Shown here in pieces: positions 59,956-64,000 of a stretch of DNA of 64,000 nucleotides. The translations under genes were made by a program, and so were the position numbers. Below the pieces are notes generated by a model. It worked only from the letters and a program-made list of their open reading frames with translations, was not told the origin of the DNA and did not search any database. The stretch is from Bacteroidales bacterium F22 (lineage in GTDB: Bacteria > Bacteroidota > Bacteroidia > Bacteroidales > Bacteroidaceae). Positions within the stretch are counted from its first letter, which is position 1. Every line of letters begins with the position of its first letter. Where the stretch lies: assembly GCA_029541985.1 (NCBI GenBank), contig CP095414.1:2405001-2469000 (forward strand), read 5' to 3'.

Positions 59956-61741
59956 GAATGAACAACAAAAGAGCACTTCTAAACAATTAAATAGAGTGAT
60001 GACGCACCCCTGGATGTTAGGGGTGCTTCTTCTCTTTGTAGGGATACCTACAGCTATGGGGCATAGAATGTCGTCTAGTAGCACATCAAATACGTTTGCT
60101 GTCATTGATTCTATTGCCTTATCCGATTCTACTAGCACAACTGATTCTTTATCCCGTCAAGATACCATAGCGACGACTGATTCTTTGAAAGTAGTCAAAC
60201 GTCGTACTAGGATTGATTTGATTCATGCTGATAGTGCTATTGCTGATAGGAGTAGATTTCCCGATGCTCAGTTATTAATAGGTCATGTCAAGTTGAAACA
60301 TGCCTCTATGTATATGTACTGTGATAGTGCATTTATCTATCAAGATAAGAATTCATTTGAAGCCTTTAGCAATGTTCGTTGTGAACAAGGAGATACCTTA
60401 TTTATTTATGGAGATTACTTATATTATGATGGAGAAGCTCAGATTGCTCGTCTTCGAGACAATGTCCGTTTAATCAATGGACATACAACTCTGACGACAG
60501 ATAGTCTCAACTATGATCGTTTATTTCATTTAGGTTATTATTTTGATGGGGGTACTCTTACGGACGACCGAAACACTTTGGTATCTGATTGGGGAGAGTA
60601 TAGTCCTAATACTAAATGGGCGGTTTTTAACCACGATGTTGAACTACACAACGAGCAATTAAATCTCTATTCAGATACGCTAAAGTACAATACAGATAAC
60701 AAAGAAGCCTATATTTTAGGGCCATCTACTATCGATAGCAAGACAAATCATATTTACTCAGAAAAAGGGATATATTATACTGCCCAGGGACAAGCTACAT
60801 TGCTTGACCGCTCTGTCTTGACCAATGGGTCCAAGCGTATGGTTGGAGACAGCTTGTTTTACGATCGAGTGAGAGGCTATGGAGAAGCTTTTGGTGATGT
60901 GGATATGAAAGATAGCCAACAAAAGAATATACTTAAAGGCGATTATTTATTCTACAATGAAATCATGCAAAGTGCATTCTCTACTGGTCGAGCACAAATC
61001 ATTGACTTCTCACAGGGGGATAGTCTATTTCTACATGCAGATACTCTAGAGTTGAATACTACAAATTATGCGACTGATAGTGTGCGGAGAAGTGTGCTAG
61101 CTTATCATCATGTCCGATTCTTTAGAGAGGATATTCAAGGAGTGTGTGATTCCTTGGCTTTTGAATCTTCTGATTCTTGTCTTACATTGTACAAGAATCC
61201 AATCCTTTGGAACATGAATAAACAACTGTATGGAGAGGAAATCAAAGTATTCCTAAATGACAGTACAGTTAAGAAGATAGTTATTCCTGCTCAAGCATTT
61301 TCAATCGAGCGCAAAGATTCCCTTCATTACGACCAAATATCAGGCAAGATGATGGAGGCTTTTATGGATAATGGCTTATTGCATCAAGTAGATGTCACAG
61401 GAAATGTTCAAGTAGTCTATTACCCTCAAGATTCTAAAACGGGAGAAATGATTGGTATGAATGTCTCTGAGAGTAGTGTCTTGAGGATGATTATCACGAA
61501 CAATGTGATGCAACGAATGACTATGAGTCCCAAAGCTACAGGTACTTTATATCCTATGGACCAAATTCCAGATGATAAAAATACGTTGGAGGGATTTGCT
61601 TGGTTTGATTATATCAGACCACTAAATAGTAAAGACATATTTGAGTGGCGAGCTAAACATGCTGACCAAGTATTGCACAAGAGCACTCGTAAGAAACCAA
61701 TCAGTCCTGATAGGAATTTAGTCAATCCTATTACAGAATAA
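59912..61741 (+). CDS. OstA/LptA-like protein with N-terminal membrane anchor
   Basis: A 609-residue protein with OstA-like beta-jellyroll repeats (about 85-330: LIGHVKLKHASMYMYCDSAF, GDTLFIYGDYLYYDGEAQIARL, YSDTLKYNTDNKEAYILGP), as in LPS-transport proteins LptA/LptD-N. An about 30-residue basic/polar start is followed by one hydrophobic helix (WMLGVLLLFVGIPTAMG), so it is either anchored or has an atypical signal. The start is uncertain: 59894 (62-nt overlap with the SurA gene), 59912 (44 nt) or 59999 (no overlap, leaves a cleaner signal peptide). A role in LPS passage through the periplasm is inferred from the domain and the SurA neighbour. Confidence 0.82.
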   Translation: MEENVHSNIQDGLNKNEQQKSTSKQLNRVMTHPWMLGVLLLFVGIPTAMGHRMSSSSTSNTFAVIDSIALSDSTSTTDSLSRQDTIATTDSLKVVKRRTRIDLIHADSAIADRSRFPDAQLLIGHVKLKHASMYMYCDSAFIYQDKNSFEAFSNVRCEQGDTLFIYGDYLYYDGEAQIARLRDNVRLINGHTTLTTDSLNYDRLFHLGYYFDGGTLTDDRNTLVSDWGEYSPNTKWAVFNHDVELHNEQLNLYSDTLKYNTDNKEAYILGPSTIDSKTNHIYSEKGIYYTAQGQATLLDRSVLTNGSKRMVGDSLFYDRVRGYGEAFGDVDMKDSQQKNILKGDYLFYNEIMQSAFSTGRAQIIDFSQGDSLFLHADTLELNTTNYATDSVRRSVLAYHHVRFFREDIQGVCDSLAFESSDSCLTLYKNPILWNMNKQLYGEEIKVFLNDSTVKKIVIPAQAFSIERKDSLHYDQISGKMMEAFMDNGLLHQVDVTGNVQVVYYPQDSKTGEMIGMNVSESSVLRMIITNNVMQRMTMSPKATGTLYPMDQIPDDKNTLEGFAWFDYIRPLNSKDIFEWRAKHADQVLHKSTRKKPISPDRNLVNPITE

Positions 61742-61753
61742 ATAATCTAACCT

Positions 61754-61782
61754 ATATGTTCCTTTTTTAGAAGGATACATAT
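61754..61782 (+). terminator. Bulged hairpin between the OstA-like and 95-residue genes
   Basis: ATATGTTCCTT (61754-61764) pairs with AAGGATACATAT (61771-61782) with one bulged T. It is followed by TTTG and no long T-run, so it may attenuate rather than stop. Confidence 0.35.
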
Positions 61783-61804
61783 TTGTGCTTAAATCGTTTT
61801 TAAT

Positions 61805-62092
61805 ATGGCATTATTTGGCAATCGAAAGCCTAGGCCTTTCGAACATAAATACATTTTCGTGGACGAACGCAAAGAACGTCTAGACGAGATGGAAAAGAAA
61901 GTGAAACGTGAAATGGGGGTTGCTCCTCAAGAAGCGTATGATGTAGAAAAGATTAGGGGTAAAATCTTTGAACAAACTAAATTTGTTCGTCACCGCCATT
62001 CTGGATTAAAAAAAGGATGGTCTTATGGCTTAATCATTTTGATGATCATAGGTCTTCTCATCTTTTGGCATTTCTTGGCTCAAGGGGTATGA
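61805..62092 (+). CDS. Small conserved single-helix membrane protein
   Basis: A 95-residue protein with a charged N-terminal part (YIFVDERKERLDEMEKKVKREMG, probably a short coiled coil), a basic stretch and one C-terminal membrane helix (about 72-92, SYGLIILMIIGLLIFWHFLA). I do not recognise a named family. It lies between the OstA-like gene and mutL, 44 bp before mutL. Topology would be N-terminus in the cytoplasm. Function unknown. Confidence 0.75.
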   Translation: MALFGNRKPRPFEHKYIFVDERKERLDEMEKKVKREMGVAPQEAYDVEKIRGKIFEQTKFVRHRHSGLKKGWSYGLIILMIIGLLIFWHFLAQGV

Positions 62093-62136
62093 CCTTCATG
62101 CAGTCAGTAATTAGTTAAATTTGTAATTTCTTATCT

Positions 62137-64000
62137 ATGAGCGATATTATTCAATTATTACCCGATTCTGTGGCCAACCAAATTGCTGCAGGAGAAGTTA
62201 TCCAGCGTCCTGGGTCTGTAATCAAGGAATTGGTGGAAAATTCTCTTGATGCAGGTGCCACACAGATTGACGTATTGGTTGTAAATGCGGGTAAGACGAG
62301 TATCCAAGTAGTAGACAATGGAAAAGGGATGTCTATCACAGATGCTCGTATGAGTTTCGAACGGCATGCTACTTCTAAAATACGAGAGGCTAGTGACTTA
62401 TTTACTTTGACTACCATGGGATTTCGTGGAGAAGCACTTGCCTCTATTGCAGCAGTGTCGTATGTAGATCTCAAGACCCGGACACGAGATGATGAGATGG
62501 GCGTATACCTTCAAGTTGAAGGCTCTGATATTGTCAAACAAGAGCCTGTAGCTTGCGATGTCGGTACTAATTTCACAGTGAAAAATCTGTTTTTTAATGT
62601 GCCTGCTCGTCGAAAGTTCCTTAAAAGTGATTCTACCGAGATGAATACTATTATTCAGGAATATGAACGTATTGTTTTAGTACATCCTGAAGTCTCTTTT
62701 TCATTACGAAGTAACGGAGTGATGGTCTCTGAATTGCCTAAGCAAACAGAGCGACAACGTATTATCTCAATCTTCGGTAAACGAACAAATGAAGATTTAC
62801 TTTCGCTTCATTCTGATACGACATTAGCTTCTATACACGGATTCGTTGCTCAACCGAAGAACTCTCGCAAACGAAGAGTTCATCAATATTTCTTTGTCAA
62901 TGGACGCTATATGAAGCATCCATATTTTCATAATGCAGTAAACCATGCTTATGAAAATCTAATCCCTAAAGGGGAACATATCTCTTATTTTATTTATTTC
63001 AATGTCAATCCTCAATCGATTGATGTTAATATTCATCCTACCAAAACAGAGATCAAGTTTGCTGAGGAACGATCCATTTGGCAATTGCTCTCGGCATCTA
63101 TAAGAGAGTCTTTGGGGAAATTCAATGCAGTACCATCAATAGATTTTGACACCAAGGACCGTCCTGAAATACCTACTTTCACTAAGAGTGCTCCCGTAGT
63201 CGTGCCGAAAGTGACAGTAGATACACACTACAACCCATTTGCTGATAATGCAGTGGGAAATGATGCTGTTGGTACATGGGGAACTGGCATATCAAGTTCA
63301 TCTATTTCGACTTCTGAGGAGGTAACCTCCGAGAACAAGACCAGTTCAGAAAGTCTATATCCTTCTTCAGATGACTCTACTATTATTGCCTCTTCGATAG
63401 CTTCTTCATCAGCGGAAAATACTTCTCATGGCGCACGTATATTATCTTCTAAAATAGGGAATCAAGACAAAGTAATTAATACCCATCCTAGTTCGATTAA
63501 TGGTTCAGATAAAAGTAATATTCTAGGGTCTAAATTAAATGGTAACAGCATTACCAATGGACAGAGTAACCGAGTTCTAGATGAGACATATATCACTGAA
63601 AATAAATCAGCAACAGATTATATTCCACATTTTCCTGACTTAAAAGCTCAAGGTCCTTCCACAGATGCAGAGGGGGAAGTGTCCAGAGATGCATCTACCG
63701 ATTCTCATCGTGTAGACCACTCACCAGAGGGGCCTATATTAGCTTCTGCAATCAATACCTCGGCGAGTGATAATACTTCTTCGGATATATCATCGGCAGA
63801 AGTTCAACAAACGAGATTACCTGTAGACTTAGGTGATGCACCGATTCATATATTAGACTCCAAATATTTGAGACTCCGAGCTGGATACATTGTTGTTTCC
63901 ATGAATAATGAACTGGTGTTAATTGACCAACATAGGGCTCATGTAACCGTTTTATACGACCGGTATTTGCGTCAGATGAAGCAGCACCATTCCACTTCTA
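62137..64000 (+). CDS. mutL: DNA mismatch repair protein MutL (partial, 3' end beyond window)
   Basis: The first 621 codons of mutL are present; no stop occurs before the right edge. The GHKL ATPase domain is typical: [19 protein letters not shown], catalytic Glu31 in [34 protein letters not shown], and [11 protein letters not shown] with [12 protein letters not shown] (about 305-316). Residues about 331-566 form a long Ser/Thr/Asn/Asp-rich linker of low complexity, longer than that of E. coli MutL. The dimerisation domain then begins ([32 protein letters not shown]). It couples MutS mismatch recognition to strand removal. A possible -7 box TAAATTTG is at 62116-62123. Confidence 0.96.
   Translation, partial: MSDIIQLLPDSVANQIAAGEVIQRPGSVIKELVENSLDAGATQIDVLVVNAGKTSIQVVDNGKGMSITDARMSFERHATSKIREASDLFTLTTMGFRGEALASIAAVSYVDLKTRTRDDEMGVYLQVEGSDIVKQEPVACDVGTNFTVKNLFFNVPARRKFLKSDSTEMNTIIQEYERIVLVHPEVSFSLRSNGVMVSELPKQTERQRIISIFGKRTNEDLLSLHSDTTLASIHGFVAQPKNSRKRRVHQYFFVNGRYMKHPYFHNAVNHAYENLIPKGEHISYFIYFNVNPQSIDVNIHPTKTEIKFAEERSIWQLLSASIRESLGKFNAVPSIDFDTKDRPEIPTFTKSAPVVVPKVTVDTHYNPFADNAVGNDAVGTWGTGISSSSISTSEEVTSENKTSSESLYPSSDDSTIIASSIASSSAENTSHGARILSSKIGNQDKVINTHPSSINGSDKSNILGSKLNGNSITNGQSNRVLDETYITENKSATDYIPHFPDLKAQGPSTDAEGEVSRDASTDSHRVDHSPEGPILASAINTSASDNTSSDISSAEVQQTRLPVDLGDAPIHILDSKYLRLRAGYIVVSMNNELVLIDQHRAHVTVLYDRYLRQMKQHHSTS

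Overview
The window is a 64-kb piece of a Bacteroidales (Bacteroidota) chromosome. The taxonomic evidence is four SusC-type genes each paired with a SusD-type gene, a hybrid two-component regulator, many lipoproteins with Bacteroidetes-like lipoboxes, promoters of the TTTG-N20-TAnnTTTG type instead of E. coli -35/-10 boxes, few Shine-Dalgarno sequences, and the gene order DUF177-rpmF-fabH-era-der. I cannot name the genus. No rRNA, tRNA, CRISPR array, transposase or phage gene was seen.

Region 1 (1-19.4 kb) is a polysaccharide utilisation locus for xylan. Two tandem SusC/SusD pairs run leftwards (the last SusD is cut by the window edge). A 1366-residue hybrid two-component system (HTCS) diverges from them and is followed by a GH10 endoxylanase lipoprotein, a GH43 enzyme, a GH43 subfamily-11-like beta-xylosidase, a GH26-like lipoprotein and a GPH-type sugar:cation symporter. 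The layout matches the xus-type xylan core: surface binding and import, extracellular cutting, then cytoplasmic removal of side chains and xylose. Similar short motifs lie upstream of both outward promoters and may be the HTCS operators.

Region 2 (19.5-22.3 kb) holds ilvE, xseB, oxyR and trxA. The oxyR-trxA gap contains a sequence very close to the E. coli OxyR consensus, placed over the oxyR promoter and against the -33 box of trxA.

Region 3 (22.5-34.9 kb) holds a GH20 hexosaminidase with a serine-type sulfatase, a small DUF3887-like exported protein, and a susC-susD-susE-susF-like operon whose SusD resembles the B. thetaiotaomicron starch protein. A perfect 12-bp LacI-type palindrome lies upstream of this operon, and no amylase gene follows it.

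Region 4 (35-64 kb) is mostly housekeeping: yceD-rpmF, fabH, era-der; a leftward mlaE-mlaF-lysO-zinc-ribbon operon diverging from lptB; tpx, msrA, LD-carboxypeptidase, an M28/glutaminyl-cyclase-like lipoprotein, sufE; a leftward PAS-Cys/HAD/ribF/CPBP-protease operon; a TGS-uridine-kinase fusion; a leftward operon with a UshA-like nucleotidase split over two genes plus an exported GH3-beta-lactamase fusion; rplS, guaB, a SurA-like isomerase, an OstA/LptA-like protein, a small membrane protein and the 5' part of mutL. Strong hairpin terminators separate most units. The least expected items are the GH26-like lipoprotein of the xylan locus, the PAS-Cys protein next to ribF, the split nucleotidase operon, and the candidate operators.
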